In this document: positions 16,429-25,383 of the stretch, piece by piece
Layout: each line of letters begins with the position of its first letter
Position numbering within the stretch: position 1 is the first letter of the stretch
NCBI RefSeq assembly: GCF_013401515.1
Contig: NZ_CP058529.1
Coordinates: 1,240,001-1,304,000, forward strand
From: Halorarum halophilum
Lineage (GTDB): Archaea; Halobacteriota; Halobacteria; Halobacteriales; Haloferacaceae
Direction of reading: 5' to 3'
Length of the DNA: 64,000 nt
Notes under the pieces: generated by a model
Databases searched by the model: none
What the model saw: the letters and a program-made list of their open reading frames with translations, nothing else
Told to the model about the DNA's origin: nothing
Translations under genes and position numbers: made by a program

Positions 16429-17787
16429 GTGAACCGGGCGGCTCCCGTGCTCGCCGTCCTCGTCGCGCTCGCGAGCATCAGCATCGGCCTCGTCGGCGCG
16501 ACCGGCGCGTCCGGGACCGACGCCTACGGGGGCGACGTCTCGCCGACGGTCCAGGGGTTCGTCGTCGGCAGCCCCGTCGACCGGTCCACCGGGGACCCGG
16601 GCGTCGGTGACGACGCCGTCCGGGTCGGCGTCATCGGGAGCGAGTTCGACAGCGGCCACCCGACGCTCGACGGGCGGGTCGTCGCGCACACGCAGCTGTC
16701 CGGGTCGTCGTTCGCGCTCGACGCGCCGTCCGCGTCGTCCCACGACACGGCCGTCGCCGAGATCGTTGCCGACCGGACCGACGACGCCGGCCTCTACCTC
16801 GTCGGCGTCGGGAGTCAGCCGTCCCCCGCGGAGTACGAGCGCGCCGTCGACTGGCTGCTGGGGAACGACGTGGACGTCATCGTCGACTCCGGGAGCTACT
16901 TCCCCTCGACCGCCGACGGGATGGAGCAGATCTCCGGCGCGGCCGAGCGCGCGACCGAGTCCGGCGCCGTCTTCGTCACCTCCGCCGGCAACTACGGCCA
17001 GAGCCACTGGCGGGGGAGCCCCGACGACGAGGGTTGGGTCGAGTTCGCCGACGGGGTCCAGGGGAACCGGCTCGGCGACGGCGCCCTCGCGGGCGAGGTG
17101 ACCCTCAGGCTCTACTGGGACGGCGACGCCGACTACGACCTCTACCTCTACCGGGACCTCGCCGGCCCGGACGACCCGGTGGTCGCGAAGTCGACCCGGT
17201 CGAGCGGGAACGCGGAGGCCATCGACGCGACGCTCTCGGAGGGACACTACTACGTCGCCGTCTACGCCCGCGACGCCGGCGAGGAGCCGGTCGATCTGTT
17301 CGCCGCCGAACGGTCGCTCGCCCACGCGGTCGGGGAGGGGAGCACAGTCGCACCGGCCGACGCGGCGGGCGTCATCTCCGTCGCCGCGGTGGACGACTCC
17401 GGAACGCTCCGACGGTACAGTTCCGTGTCCGCCGACGTCAGCGCGCCGGGCGCGGCCGACACGGCCGTCGCGGGGCGGTTCGACGGCACCTCCGCGGCCG
17501 CCCCGGTCGTCGCGGGCGCGGTGGCGTCGATGCAGTCGGACGAGGCGCTGTCGCCCGCGAAGGTGGAGGCGATCCTCCGCGACACGGCCGACGGGGACGC
17601 CAGAGCGATCGACTCCGAGGCCGCGCTGACGGCCGCCGCCAACGCCTCCTCGGAAGGGACGCCCGACGCCGTCGCCGGTACCGACGCGGACAGCGGTACG
17701 ACCACGGCCGAGACCACCGCCACCGCCGACGCGTCCGCTGCGGACGTGTCGACCGGGACCGGCTGGTGTCCGGGTTCGGTCCCGTGA
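16429..17787 (+). CDS. Secreted S8 family (subtilisin-like) serine protease
   Basis: A 452-residue protein starting at GTG 16429 with a Sec-type signal peptide (about 1-29). The catalytic residues appear as Asp74 (GSEFDSGHP), His105 (SSHDTAVAEIV) and Ser355 (GTSAAAP), with the oxyanion Asn188 in SAGNYG. The Asp and His motifs deviate from the usual DTG and HGT but keep the key residues. A domain of about 75 residues (about 220-295; LRLYWDGDADYDLYLYRD) resembling a pre-peptidase C-terminal domain is inserted between Asn and Ser. The C-terminal ~60 residues are Ala/Thr/Asp rich, likely a surface stalk. It lies just after the membrane-tethered regulator gene. Confidence 0.88.
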   Translation: MNRAAPVLAVLVALASISIGLVGATGASGTDAYGGDVSPTVQGFVVGSPVDRSTGDPGVGDDAVRVGVIGSEFDSGHPTLDGRVVAHTQLSGSSFALDAPSASSHDTAVAEIVADRTDDAGLYLVGVGSQPSPAEYERAVDWLLGNDVDVIVDSGSYFPSTADGMEQISGAAERATESGAVFVTSAGNYGQSHWRGSPDDEGWVEFADGVQGNRLGDGALAGEVTLRLYWDGDADYDLYLYRDLAGPDDPVVAKSTRSSGNAEAIDATLSEGHYYVAVYARDAGEEPVDLFAAERSLAHAVGEGSTVAPADAAGVISVAAVDDSGTLRRYSSVSADVSAPGAADTAVAGRFDGTSAAAPVVAGAVASMQSDEALSPAKVEAILRDTADGDARAIDSEAALTAAANASSEGTPDAVAGTDADSGTTTAETTATADASAADVSTGTGWCPGSVP

Positions 17788-17852
17788 CCGTGCGAGCCCC
17801 CGCCCCGACGTAGGTTTATCACCGAAGGGGGGACCATCGACGCACTGAAGCC

Positions 17853-20234
17853 GTGTCGAACGTGAGTGAGAGCGTGACCGAGGCCGAGGACTGGCGAGCG
17901 GTGTTCGGGCATTCGAACCCGTACCCCGAACAGGAGGACGGGGTCGAGGCGGCCGTCGCTGCGGCGCGGGACGGCGGGTACCTGGCGCTGGAGGGGGCCT
18001 GTGGCACGGGGAAGACGATGCTCGCGCTCACCGCCGGCATCCACCTCGTCCGCGACCCGGACTCCGACTTCGAGCGCGTGTTCGTGCTCACGAGCGTCAA
18101 GCAACAGCTCCGCCAGTTCGAACAGGACCTGGAGACGATCAACGCCGACCTCCCGGACGACTGGCGGCCCGTCTCGGCGATGACGCTCGTCGGGAAGGCG
18201 GACGTCTGCCCGTACGCCCGGGAGAACCGGGCCGGCATCGACGACTCGAACATGTACGACCGCTGCGAGGGGTTGCGCGAGCGGACCCGGGCGCTGACCG
18301 GGGAGGGCGGTGACGCGACCGCGGGCGCGCTCGTCCAGCAGGCCAGACGCGCCCAGACCGGCATCGCGGACTCGGGCGAGGCGGGCGTCTCCTACCTCGA
18401 AACCGCGGGGGAGCCGACGCCGTACCTCCCCCAGATGCCCGAGCACGGCGGCGGCGCGACGGGCGAGGGGACTGAGTACTGCCCGTTCTACGCCCAGTTC
18501 CTCGAGGACCTCCCGGAGGACGGCGACCCCGTCGAGGCGGTGCCGTTCGACTTCGCCGACGCCGGGCTCGTCGACGCCGAGGAACTCGTCAGGCTGTCGG
18601 CGGGCAACGGGACCTGTCCGCACTCGATGATGGGGGCGCTCGTCCCCGAGGTCGAGGTCGTCGTCGGCAACTACTACCACGCGTTCGACCCCGTGACGGC
18701 CGCCACGTTCACCGGCGCGCTGCTCGACGACTCGACGTTCGTCGTCTGCGACGAGGCGCACATGCTCGAACCGCGCGTCCGTGACCTCGTCTCCGACGGC
18801 GTCGGCGACGGAACGCTCCGGGACGCCGAGAACGAACTCACCCGCGTCATCCAGCCCGTCGCCTTCGAGGACGAGGGGAAGCGCGCCCGGGGGACGACCG
18901 ACGCGGAACTCGTCCGGGGGGAGCTCTCCGACGCGGAGGTGAGCCTGAGCGAACTGGAACTCGTGCGCGACTTCGTCCGCGACCTCCGCGAGGAGGTGGA
19001 CCGACGCGTGACCGCCCACCTCGACAGCGAGCACCGGGGCTGGCGCGCGGACCTGACGAACCTGCACGACGCCGAAGTCCCCCTCCGTGACCCCGAGGAA
19101 CCGGCGGAGGACGAACTCTCCGAGTGGGCCCGCGACGCCGGCTACGGCGAGAAGGTGTGGGCGCGCGCCGAGACCGTCGGCGCCGTCGTGGCGCGGATCC
19201 TCAACGAGGCCGAGGAGGAGGAGACCCAGCGCGCTGCGCCGGCGGTGGGCCGCCTGCTGAACGCCTGGTACCGGCTCGACCACGAGTCGTACTTCCGGGA
19301 ACTCGAACTGGAGCGGACGTGGGACGAGACGGAGCCGGCCGACTCCTGGCGCCGGGCGTACAACGCCCGGCTGGCGCTCCACAACTGCGTCCCCGCGGAC
19401 GCCATCGGCGAGCGCATCGCGGACTTCGGCGGAGGGGTGCTCATGTCCGCGACGCTCGCACCGCTCGACGTGTTCCGCGAGGTGACCGGGCTGAACTACC
19501 TCGAATCCGAGGGCCGCCCGGTCGAGGAGCGGACCTACGGGCTCACGTTCCCCGAGCGGAACCGGGCGTCGTTCGCGATCGACGCGCCGAAGTTCACCTA
19601 CGGCAACCGCGGGCCGCCGGGCGAGGAGAATGAGACGCGCGAGGCCCACGCGGACGCCGTCGTCGAGGTGGTCCGGACGACGCCCGGGAACGTGCTCGTC
19701 GGGATGCCGAGCTACGGCGAGGCCGAGTGGGTGGCCGGCGTGCTGGACGAGCGAACCGACGCGCCGGTGCTGCTGGACGAGTCGAGCGCCGACAAGGCGA
19801 CCGAGGAGTTGAAGGCCGAGTTCTTCGGCGGCGAGGGGAAGACGCTCGTGACGAGCATCCGCGGGACGCTCACCGAGGGGGTCGACTACCGCGGCGACCG
19901 GCTCTCGGCCGCGGTGATCTGCGGGGTGCCGATCATCAACACGGCCTCGCCGCGGACGAAGGCCGTGAAGACGGCGTACGACCGCGAGTTCGGGAACGGG
20001 TTCGAGACGGCGCTCACGGTGCCGGCGGTCCGGAAGGCCCGACAGGCGATCGGGCGGGTCATCCGCGGTCCCGAGGAGGTCGGCGTCCGCGTGCTCGTGG
20101 ACGCCCGCTACGCCCGCGACTCGTGGAACTCGGTGCGCGAGTACTTCCCCGAGCCCGCCCGGGAGGAGTTCCGGCCGGTCAGCCCGGACATGCTCCGGTT
20201 CGGGCTGGAACGGTTCTGGGACGGACAGGAGTGA
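17853..20234 (+). CDS. XPD/Rad3-like ATP-dependent DNA helicase
   Basis: A 793-residue superfamily 2 helicase starting at GTG 17853. Walker A is ALEGACGTGKT (ending at residue 55) and the Walker B box is VVCDEAH. Four cysteines typical of the XPD-family 4Fe-4S cluster occur in order: DVCPYA (Cys119), YDRCEG (Cys138), EYCPFY and GTCPHS. The C-terminal helicase motifs include TSIRGTLTEGVDYRGD and QAIGRVIRGPEEVG. XPD-type enzymes unwind 5'-3' in repair; the archaeal role is not settled. The length is at the upper end of the archaeal range, with an acidic insertion at about 355-420. Confidence 0.93.
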   Translation: MSNVSESVTEAEDWRAVFGHSNPYPEQEDGVEAAVAAARDGGYLALEGACGTGKTMLALTAGIHLVRDPDSDFERVFVLTSVKQQLRQFEQDLETINADLPDDWRPVSAMTLVGKADVCPYARENRAGIDDSNMYDRCEGLRERTRALTGEGGDATAGALVQQARRAQTGIADSGEAGVSYLETAGEPTPYLPQMPEHGGGATGEGTEYCPFYAQFLEDLPEDGDPVEAVPFDFADAGLVDAEELVRLSAGNGTCPHSMMGALVPEVEVVVGNYYHAFDPVTAATFTGALLDDSTFVVCDEAHMLEPRVRDLVSDGVGDGTLRDAENELTRVIQPVAFEDEGKRARGTTDAELVRGELSDAEVSLSELELVRDFVRDLREEVDRRVTAHLDSEHRGWRADLTNLHDAEVPLRDPEEPAEDELSEWARDAGYGEKVWARAETVGAVVARILNEAEEEETQRAAPAVGRLLNAWYRLDHESYFRELELERTWDETEPADSWRRAYNARLALHNCVPADAIGERIADFGGGVLMSATLAPLDVFREVTGLNYLESEGRPVEERTYGLTFPERNRASFAIDAPKFTYGNRGPPGEENETREAHADAVVEVVRTTPGNVLVGMPSYGEAEWVAGVLDERTDAPVLLDESSADKATEELKAEFFGGEGKTLVTSIRGTLTEGVDYRGDRLSAAVICGVPIINTASPRTKAVKTAYDREFGNGFETALTVPAVRKARQAIGRVIRGPEEVGVRVLVDARYARDSWNSVREYFPEPAREEFRPVSPDMLRFGLERFWDGQE

Positions 20235-20297
20235 GTCGGCGAACGCCGCAGGGCCGGTACTGTCGGCTGGCCGGACACGCGAACGCGGAACGGCCGT

Positions 20298-20897
20298 CTA
20301 GTTGTACCGCTCCTCGTTCCACGGGTTCGCCGTGTTGGAGTAGCCGCGACGTTCCCAGTAACCCCGTTCCGGTTCGGTGAGGAACTCCACGCCGGTCACC
20401 CACTTCGCCCCCTTGTACGCGTACTTGTGCGGGGTCACCACGCGCAGGGGTCCGCCGTGCTCGGTCGGAAGCGGGTCGCCGTCGAACTCGTGGACGAACA
20501 GCACCTCCTCGCGCATGCAGTCGTCGAGCGGGAGGTTCGTCGAGTAGCCGTCCAGCGACCGGAACATGACGTGGACGGCGTCGTCGTCGACGCCGGCGCG
20601 CCCGGCGAGTTCGGGGAACGTGACGCCCGCGAACTCGTTGTCGAACCGGCTCCACCCGGTGACGCAGTGGAAGTCCTGTCTCTGGGTCTCGGCCGGCAGA
20701 TCGGTGAACTCCGACCAGGTGATCGAGAGGTCGGTCTCGACAGCGCCCGTCACGGTGAACTCCCACGTCTCCGGGCTCCAGCCGGGAGTTCCGCTCTTCG
20801 AGAGTACGGGGAACCGCTCGGTCTGGCGCTGGCCGGGTGGGAGTCGCTCCCCGCCGAACTCCTCGTGGAGGTCGGTGACGTCGGTGGCGTCCGTCAT
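20298..20897 (-). CDS. Sulfite oxidase-like molybdopterin oxidoreductase (catalytic domain only)
   Basis: A 199-residue protein of the sulfite oxidase/MsrP molybdopterin-binding family. The molybdenum-ligating cysteine is probably Cys78 in DFHCVTGWS, and cofactor-binding segments GYSTNLPLDD, HGGPLRVVTPHKYAYKGAKWV are present. It lacks the dimerisation and heme domains of true sulfite oxidase. There is no Tat leader, so it is predicted cytosolic, unlike bacterial MsrP. Its electron acceptor is unknown. The nearby moaC supplies an early step of its cofactor, but at a separate locus. Confidence 0.9.
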   Translation of the reverse strand: MTDATDVTDLHEEFGGERLPPGQRQTERFPVLSKSGTPGWSPETWEFTVTGAVETDLSITWSEFTDLPAETQRQDFHCVTGWSRFDNEFAGVTFPELAGRAGVDDDAVHVMFRSLDGYSTNLPLDDCMREEVLFVHEFDGDPLPTEHGGPLRVVTPHKYAYKGAKWVTGVEFLTEPERGYWERRGYSNTANPWNEERYN

Positions 20898-21062
20898 CGT
20901 GGGGGAACGACGGGGCAGATCCGGTTAGTGCTACGTGCCGGAAGCCGGCCCCCTACTGGGTACACGCGGGCGGTCAGGCGACGGCTGCCGACCAGTCGAT
21001 TGTCGGATGCGTCCGTCAGGGCCGAACGTTTTGCACACTGGCGACGAACCTCCATCGGAACG

Positions 21063-21320
21063 ATGCCAGTCATCAGGTTCGAGATGGCCGACTCGGCCGA
21101 GCGCACACAGATCGGCGAGGGACTGGTTCGGTTCGCCGTCCGGACCAGCCGATTGGAAACGGGAACTGGGGGCGGCAAGTACTTCCTGAACCACGAGGAC
21201 GGCTGCGGAGTCGACGGGAGGATGATCCGGCCAGGCGAGCCGTTCTACTTCGACACCGAGACGGGTGAGATACTGTGTGACTCCCACGGCGAGCAGCGCC
21301 GGAACGAGTCCGCGGGGTGA
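21063..21320 (+). CDS. Hypothetical protein, 85 residues
   Basis: A small soluble protein beginning MPVIRFEMADSAERTQ. I recognise no family. It contains two cysteines far apart (DGCGVDG and ILCDSHGE) and a beta-hairpin-like FYFDTETGEI. Codon use is haloarchaeal and the N-terminus is acidic, which supports it as real. ATG 21063 was chosen over upstream codons, which encode a basic extension overlapping the start region of the sulfite-oxidase-like gene on the other strand. Confidence 0.55.
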   Translation: MPVIRFEMADSAERTQIGEGLVRFAVRTSRLETGTGGGKYFLNHEDGCGVDGRMIRPGEPFYFDTETGEILCDSHGEQRRNESAG

Positions 21321-21405
21321 GCACCCCGTCGCCCGCCGTCTGACCACGGAAATCGTTCGACACGGACCGCTGGCCGTCGAACTGGCACCAGCGGGCGATG
21401 GGTGA

Positions 21406-21960
21406 TTACCGGCGGGCGACGAGGAGGAACGTCTCCACCCGCGTCTCCGCCCGTTCGGCGGTGAATCCGGCCGACTCGAACGCCGAGACCGCGTCGCCGA
21501 GCGCGAACCGTTCGTCCCTCGGGGGGCCCGCCTCGCCCGACCCCGCCGCGGTCCAGTCGACGGTGACGACCCGGCCGCCGGGCCGGACCACTCGCGCGAG
21601 CTCCGCCACCGACTCCTCGCCGGCGTACTCGTGGTAGGTCATCGTCGAGAACGCGGCGTCGAGCGCGTCGTCGTCGAGCGGGAGGTCGGCGACCTCGGCC
21701 GTGAGGAACTCGACGGTCTCGGGAACGCCCTTCTCGCGGTACAGGTCGTGCATCTCCGGCTGGACGTCCACCGCGTAACAGCGGCCGACGTGGGGCGCGA
21801 CGACGTCGGTGAAGAACCCGGTGCCGCTCCCCAGGTCAGCCACTGTCGCGTCCGCGTGAACCCCGAGCGCGGCGACCAACTCCTCGGCCGAGCAGTGGCG
21901 GAAGCGGTCGGGCTCCTCCAGCATGTCGGCCCGCTCCACGTCGAACGTGTGAAAGCCCAT
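21406..21960 (-). CDS. Class I SAM-dependent methyltransferase
   Basis: A 184-residue Rossmann methyltransferase. SAM motif I is VADLGSGTGFFTDVVA (about 40-55); the acidic residue ending the second strand is in CYAVDVQPEM, and motif IV is DAAFSTMTYHEY. Residues LARVVRPGGRVVTVDW form the post-motif helix and strand. The length matches UbiE/MenG-like small methyltransferases, but the substrate is not evident. It is separated by 60 bases from the EthD-domain gene on the same strand. Confidence 0.85.
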   Translation of the reverse strand: MGFHTFDVERADMLEEPDRFRHCSAEELVAALGVHADATVADLGSGTGFFTDVVAPHVGRCYAVDVQPEMHDLYREKGVPETVEFLTAEVADLPLDDDALDAAFSTMTYHEYAGEESVAELARVVRPGGRVVTVDWTAAGSGEAGPPRDERFALGDAVSAFESAGFTAERAETRVETFLLVARR

Positions 21961-22020
21961 ACGTCCGAGGCGTCGCCCCGGGCGATAAGCCCTCGGCCCC
22001 TGTCCCCGTTGTCGGCCCGT

Positions 22021-22341
22021 TCAGCGGTCGTCGACCTGGATCGTCTCCTCGACGATCATCCGCGGCCCCGCCCCGACCTCGAGGAACGAGTCGGCGTCAG
22101 CGAGCGTCCGCTCGCCGGCGTCGGACTCGAAGGCGGCCGCGTAAGCGTCCATATCCTCGAAGTAGAGTTCGAGCACGCCGTCGTAGTCGGCGCGTTCGGG
22201 GTCGGTCGAGAGCGAGGTGAGGTAGCGTTTCAGCCCCGGAAGTTCGGAGGCGATGGGGCTGTGCTCGTCGAGCCAGTACTCCGCGAACTCCTCGTGCGTA
22301 AGTCCGTCGTCGCGGACGACGAACTCGACCACCTTGATCAC
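22021..22341 (-). CDS. EthD-domain (dimeric alpha-beta barrel) protein
   Basis: A 106-residue ferredoxin-like barrel protein. The characteristic EthD signature is LTHEEFAEYWLDEHSPIA near residue 15-32, with a second strand segment YDGVLELYFEDMDAYAAAF. Members are found in ether, aromatic or polyketide degradation as accessory or lyase-like proteins. Its partners and substrate cannot be told here. It is same-strand with the methyltransferase and divergent from the HEWD gene. Confidence 0.8.
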   Translation of the reverse strand: MIKVVEFVVRDDGLTHEEFAEYWLDEHSPIASELPGLKRYLTSLSTDPERADYDGVLELYFEDMDAYAAAFESDAGERTLADADSFLEVGAGPRMIVEETIQVDDR

Positions 22342-22457
22342 GGCCGGGAAGACGCGGGAGGGCCACTTGGCTCTGCCCCCACGGTGACGGGCCGAGCGGT
22401 CGCGCGGCCTCTGCCACCGACGGTGGGCTTAAGCCGCGTGCCGTACCCTCTCGGTGT

Positions 22458-22634
22458 ATGCCCGTGCAGATTCGCCGGCCGGATCGACGCGAGTGCGAGC
22501 GCTGCGGCCGGATCGAGGAGTGGAGTGACGAGGCCGACGCCTGGCGGCTCGCCGACGGGCCTGGCGACGTGTACTGCATCCACGAGTGGGACATCAACGG
22601 CACGTTCCTCCCCATCGAGGGGACGGACGAGTAG
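22458..22634 (+). CDS. HEWD family zinc-binding small protein
   Basis: A 58-residue haloarchaeal protein with the family name motif in YCIHEWDING (about 40-49). It also has CERCG near residue 13-17, giving a Cys2 plus Cys/His set that could bind one zinc ion. Function unknown. A near-leaderless start is likely at ATG 22458. The cutA homologue starts 3 bases after its stop, so the two are cotranscribed. Confidence 0.85.
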   Translation: MPVQIRRPDRRECERCGRIEEWSDEADAWRLADGPGDVYCIHEWDINGTFLPIEGTDE

Positions 22635-22637
22635 GCG

Positions 22638-22958
22638 ATGCCGACGCTGTACGTCACCGCACCGCCGGAGGCGGCCCCCAACCTCGCGCGAACGCTCGTC
22701 GAGGAGCGCCTCGCGGCGTGCGTCAACCGCGTCCCCTGCGAGTCGACCTACCGGTGGGACGGCGAAGTGCTTGAGGACGAGGCGGAGGAGGTGCTGTTCG
22801 TGAAGACGAGCGCAGAAACCGTCGCGGCGGCCGAGGAACGCGTCGCCGATCTCCACCCGTACGACGTCCCGTGCGTCGAGCGGTTCGAGGCGGACGCGGT
22901 CGCGGCGCCGTTCGCGGAGTGGATCGAGGAGTCGACCGGGAGCGAAGACGACGCCTGA
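22638..22958 (+). CDS. cutA: CutA family divalent-cation tolerance protein
   Basis: A 106-residue CutA1-type trimeric alpha/beta protein. Family hallmarks are ARTLVEERLAACVNRVP (about 17-33), STYRWDGEVLEDEAEEVLFVKT and the C-terminal LHPYDVPCVERFEADA. Members were linked to copper/divalent ion tolerance in bacteria; the biochemical role is uncertain. It lies directly after the HEWD gene and is convergent with the phosphoglycolate phosphatase. Confidence 0.92.
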   Translation: MPTLYVTAPPEAAPNLARTLVEERLAACVNRVPCESTYRWDGEVLEDEAEEVLFVKTSAETVAAAEERVADLHPYDVPCVERFEADAVAAPFAEWIEESTGSEDDA

Positions 22959-22970
22959 AGGTGGTTCCCC

Positions 22971-23729
22971 CTACGCCCGGTCGAGAAGGTCGTTCAGCAC
23001 CGACAGCGTCCCGTCCATGAACCCCACGTCGAGCACGGTGTCGGCAGCCTCCTTCGCCGTGTCGTCGGCGTTCGAGAGCGCGTAGCTCTCCCCGACGACC
23101 CCGAACAGTTCCGCGTCGTTCTCGCTGTCACCGATCGCGACGAACTCGGTCGGGTCGATGTCGAGGACCTCCCCGACCGTCCCGAGCGCCCGGCCCTTGC
23201 TCACGCCCTGGGAGGTGAGGTGGTAGGCGTACTGCGAGTCGATGAAGTTCAGGTCGAACTCGTCGGCGAGCGCGCGCAGTGTGGCCTCGTCGGCCGTCCG
23301 CCGCGCCGCGAACTCGGTCTCGCGCCAGCGGTTCACCGTGTCCGCGGCGCCCCACCCGAGGTCCCCGCCCCGCTCTGCGAAGGCGGTGGCCGCCTCCCGG
23401 ACCCGTTCCGGGTCGCCCTCGTAGCTCACGTGCTCGTCCACGCAGACCACGCCGCCGTTCTCGGCGATGACGCGCTCGGGGATGCCCGCGAAGTGGCAGA
23501 GCGCGACGGGGTAGGGGAACGCCTTCCCGGTCGCGATGACGACCGGCGCGGGCCACTCCGGGAGCACCTCGAAGACGCGCGGGTCGATCGTGTGGGCCGG
23601 CGTCGTGAGCGTGCCGTCGATGTCGAGCGCCAGCGGCGGGACGGTCGGTTCGGTCGCCTCGTCGGACTCGTCGCGGTCTTCGAGTTCGTCGAGTTCCCCG
23701 AGGTCGGTGGTGTCGTCGGTGGGGGGCAT
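22971..23729 (-). CDS. Archaeal phosphoglycolate phosphatase (HAD superfamily)
   Basis: A 252-residue HAD-type phosphatase of the archaeal phosphoglycolate phosphatase family. The nucleophile motif LALDIDGTLTT places Asp36/Asp38, motif II/III lie around ATGKAFPYPV and SKGRALG, and motif IV is AIGDSENDAELF. The family hydrolyses 2-phosphoglycolate, a salvage step. The first ~30 residues are a Glu/Asp-rich extension not needed for the fold; a downstream start is possible, but no in-frame Met lies between the extension and the core. It is convergent with cutA. Confidence 0.88.
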   Translation of the reverse strand: MPPTDDTTDLGELDELEDRDESDEATEPTVPPLALDIDGTLTTPAHTIDPRVFEVLPEWPAPVVIATGKAFPYPVALCHFAGIPERVIAENGGVVCVDEHVSYEGDPERVREAATAFAERGGDLGWGAADTVNRWRETEFAARRTADEATLRALADEFDLNFIDSQYAYHLTSQGVSKGRALGTVGEVLDIDPTEFVAIGDSENDAELFGVVGESYALSNADDTAKEAADTVLDVGFMDGTLSVLNDLLDRA

Positions 23730-24032
23730 CCGGTTGCCCCAGGCTGTGGGCGCCCGCGGGAAAGCGTCGTCGGTGACGGTTCGCGGTAATAGTCGTCGTG
23801 AACGCGGTTACCGTGCCGACGACGAAGACCGTTCTGGAAGCCCCCGCGCTCTCTGCTCCCGCGGCTCGCTGCGCTACTCGGCTCGTTCACTTCGTTCACT
23901 CGCCTGCGGTGCTTGCTCCGCCGGGGTTCGCCGAGAGCGCGGCCCCTTCCATTCCCACCCTTCGGGGCTGGGGCGATCGTTGTAGCGTGACACCCGCTCG
24001 TGCGGCCGTGGGGTGTCGCCCGGTCGTCGTTC
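23730..24032. repeat. Intergenic tract with haloarchaeal-type short repeats
   Basis: The gap between two minus-strand genes contains a run of short repeated words between about 23860 and 23930, including TTCACT-TCG-TTCACT and several GCTC/GCGC palindromes. This style of low-complexity repeat is familiar from haloarchaeal intergenic regions. No gene is supported here. The first ~100 bases probably carry the promoter of the phosphoglycolate phosphatase gene. Confidence 0.45.
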
Positions 24033-25241
24033 TCAGTCGGCGCCGACCACGTCGGCGTCGGCGGGCGAGCGCGCGTCGAACTCTGCGACCAGTTCGTCCA
24101 GGCGGTCGGGGTCGCCCGCGGCGGCGAGCGGTTCGTCCGCGGTGCGACACGGCGCGTCCACGTCGAGGTCGGCACAGACGCGGTCGGCCGTCACCTCCGC
24201 CATCGCGCGGTGGGTGGTGAGCTTCCCGCCGACGATGGTGTGGAAGCGGTCGACGCCGTCCCGCGTGTGGTCGAGGAGGAAGAAGTCACGCGAGATGCCG
24301 CGAGACTCCCGTTTGCTCTCGTCCGGACCGTACAGCGGGCGGACGCCCCAGTACGTCCCCTCGACCGGGGCGTCGTCGAGGTCGGGTACCATCGCGGAAC
24401 ACTCGTCGATCACGCGCTCCACCTCCCACTCCTCGCGGGGGTACTCGTCCGGGTCCTCGACCGCCACGCTCGTCGTCCCGAGCACCGCCCTGTCGCGGTG
24501 CGGGACGACGATGTCGCCGTCGGCCGGCGCTCGGCTACGGTTGAGGACCGGCCCCAGCCCGGGGTACTCGACCACGACCATGACCCCCCTCGTCGGGCGC
24601 ATCTCCACCTCGACCCCGGCGAGCGCGGCACACTCGCCCGCCCACGCGCCTGAGGCGTTCACGACGACCTCGGCGTCGACCCGTGTTCCGCCGACCGTCG
24701 CGCCCGCCAGGGTGCCATCCTCCACGTGGAGCGCTTTGAGCGGCGCGTCCGTCAGGATCTCGGCGCCGTGCCGCCGGGCGTCGTCCGCCGTCGCGGCGAC
24801 CAGACGGGAGGGGAAGACGACGCCGTCGGGCACGCGCATCGTCCTGTCGAGGTCCCCGGCGAGGTCCGGCACCGCCTCGCGCGCCTCGGCCGGGTCGATC
24901 TCCTCCGCGTCGATGCCGACGTCGCGGCAGGCAGAGCGTTTCGCGTCGAAGTACGCCGGATCGTCGCCGTCGAGCGAGAGGAACAGCCCGCCGGTCTCGG
25001 CGACGCAGCCGGTCGCCACCTCGCGGAGGATCCCGTTCTCCCTGATGCACTCGGCGGCGCCGTCGGGATCCGACTCGGCGTAGCGCGCCCCCGAGTGGAG
25101 CACCCCGTGCGACCGGCCGGTCGTCCCGGACGAGAGGCCGCCGCGCTCGGCGAGCGTCACGTCGACGCCGCGCATCGACAGGTCCCGCGCGACGCCGACG
25201 CCGGTCGCCCCGCCGCCCACGACGAGCACGTCCGTGTCCAT
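24033..25241 (-). CDS. glpA: FAD-dependent glycerol-3-phosphate dehydrogenase subunit A-like
   Basis: A 402-residue FAD oxidoreductase of the GlpA/GlpD type, which oxidises glycerol 3-phosphate to dihydroxyacetone phosphate. The FAD-binding VVGGGATGVGVARDLSMRG is at the N-terminus; GTTGRSHGVLHSGARYAE, VVNASGAWAGE and TRGVMVV are DAO-family core segments, and THRAMAEVTADRVCADL closes the domain. It ends soon after this, lacking the Cys-rich C-terminal domain of longer GlpA proteins. No glpB or glpC lies adjacent, so it may be a paralogue or a related 2-hydroxyacid oxidase. ATG 25241 is chosen because the upstream in-frame extension is basic. Confidence 0.78.
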   Translation of the reverse strand: MDTDVLVVGGGATGVGVARDLSMRGVDVTLAERGGLSSGTTGRSHGVLHSGARYAESDPDGAAECIRENGILREVATGCVAETGGLFLSLDGDDPAYFDAKRSACRDVGIDAEEIDPAEAREAVPDLAGDLDRTMRVPDGVVFPSRLVAATADDARRHGAEILTDAPLKALHVEDGTLAGATVGGTRVDAEVVVNASGAWAGECAALAGVEVEMRPTRGVMVVVEYPGLGPVLNRSRAPADGDIVVPHRDRAVLGTTSVAVEDPDEYPREEWEVERVIDECSAMVPDLDDAPVEGTYWGVRPLYGPDESKRESRGISRDFFLLDHTRDGVDRFHTIVGGKLTTHRAMAEVTADRVCADLDVDAPCRTADEPLAAAGDPDRLDELVAEFDARSPADADVVGAD

Positions 25242-25383
25242 ACTGAATCGTGCGGACCAGGCGACTTGTGGGTGTCGGGCGTTCCCCGCTCCGGTCGGCA
25301 CGCCCCGGGCGGCCAGGCGGCAGTATGGCCGGCGGACCGCCACTGACCGACAGAGGCAAGGGGTCCGCGCGGAACGGTCGGCC

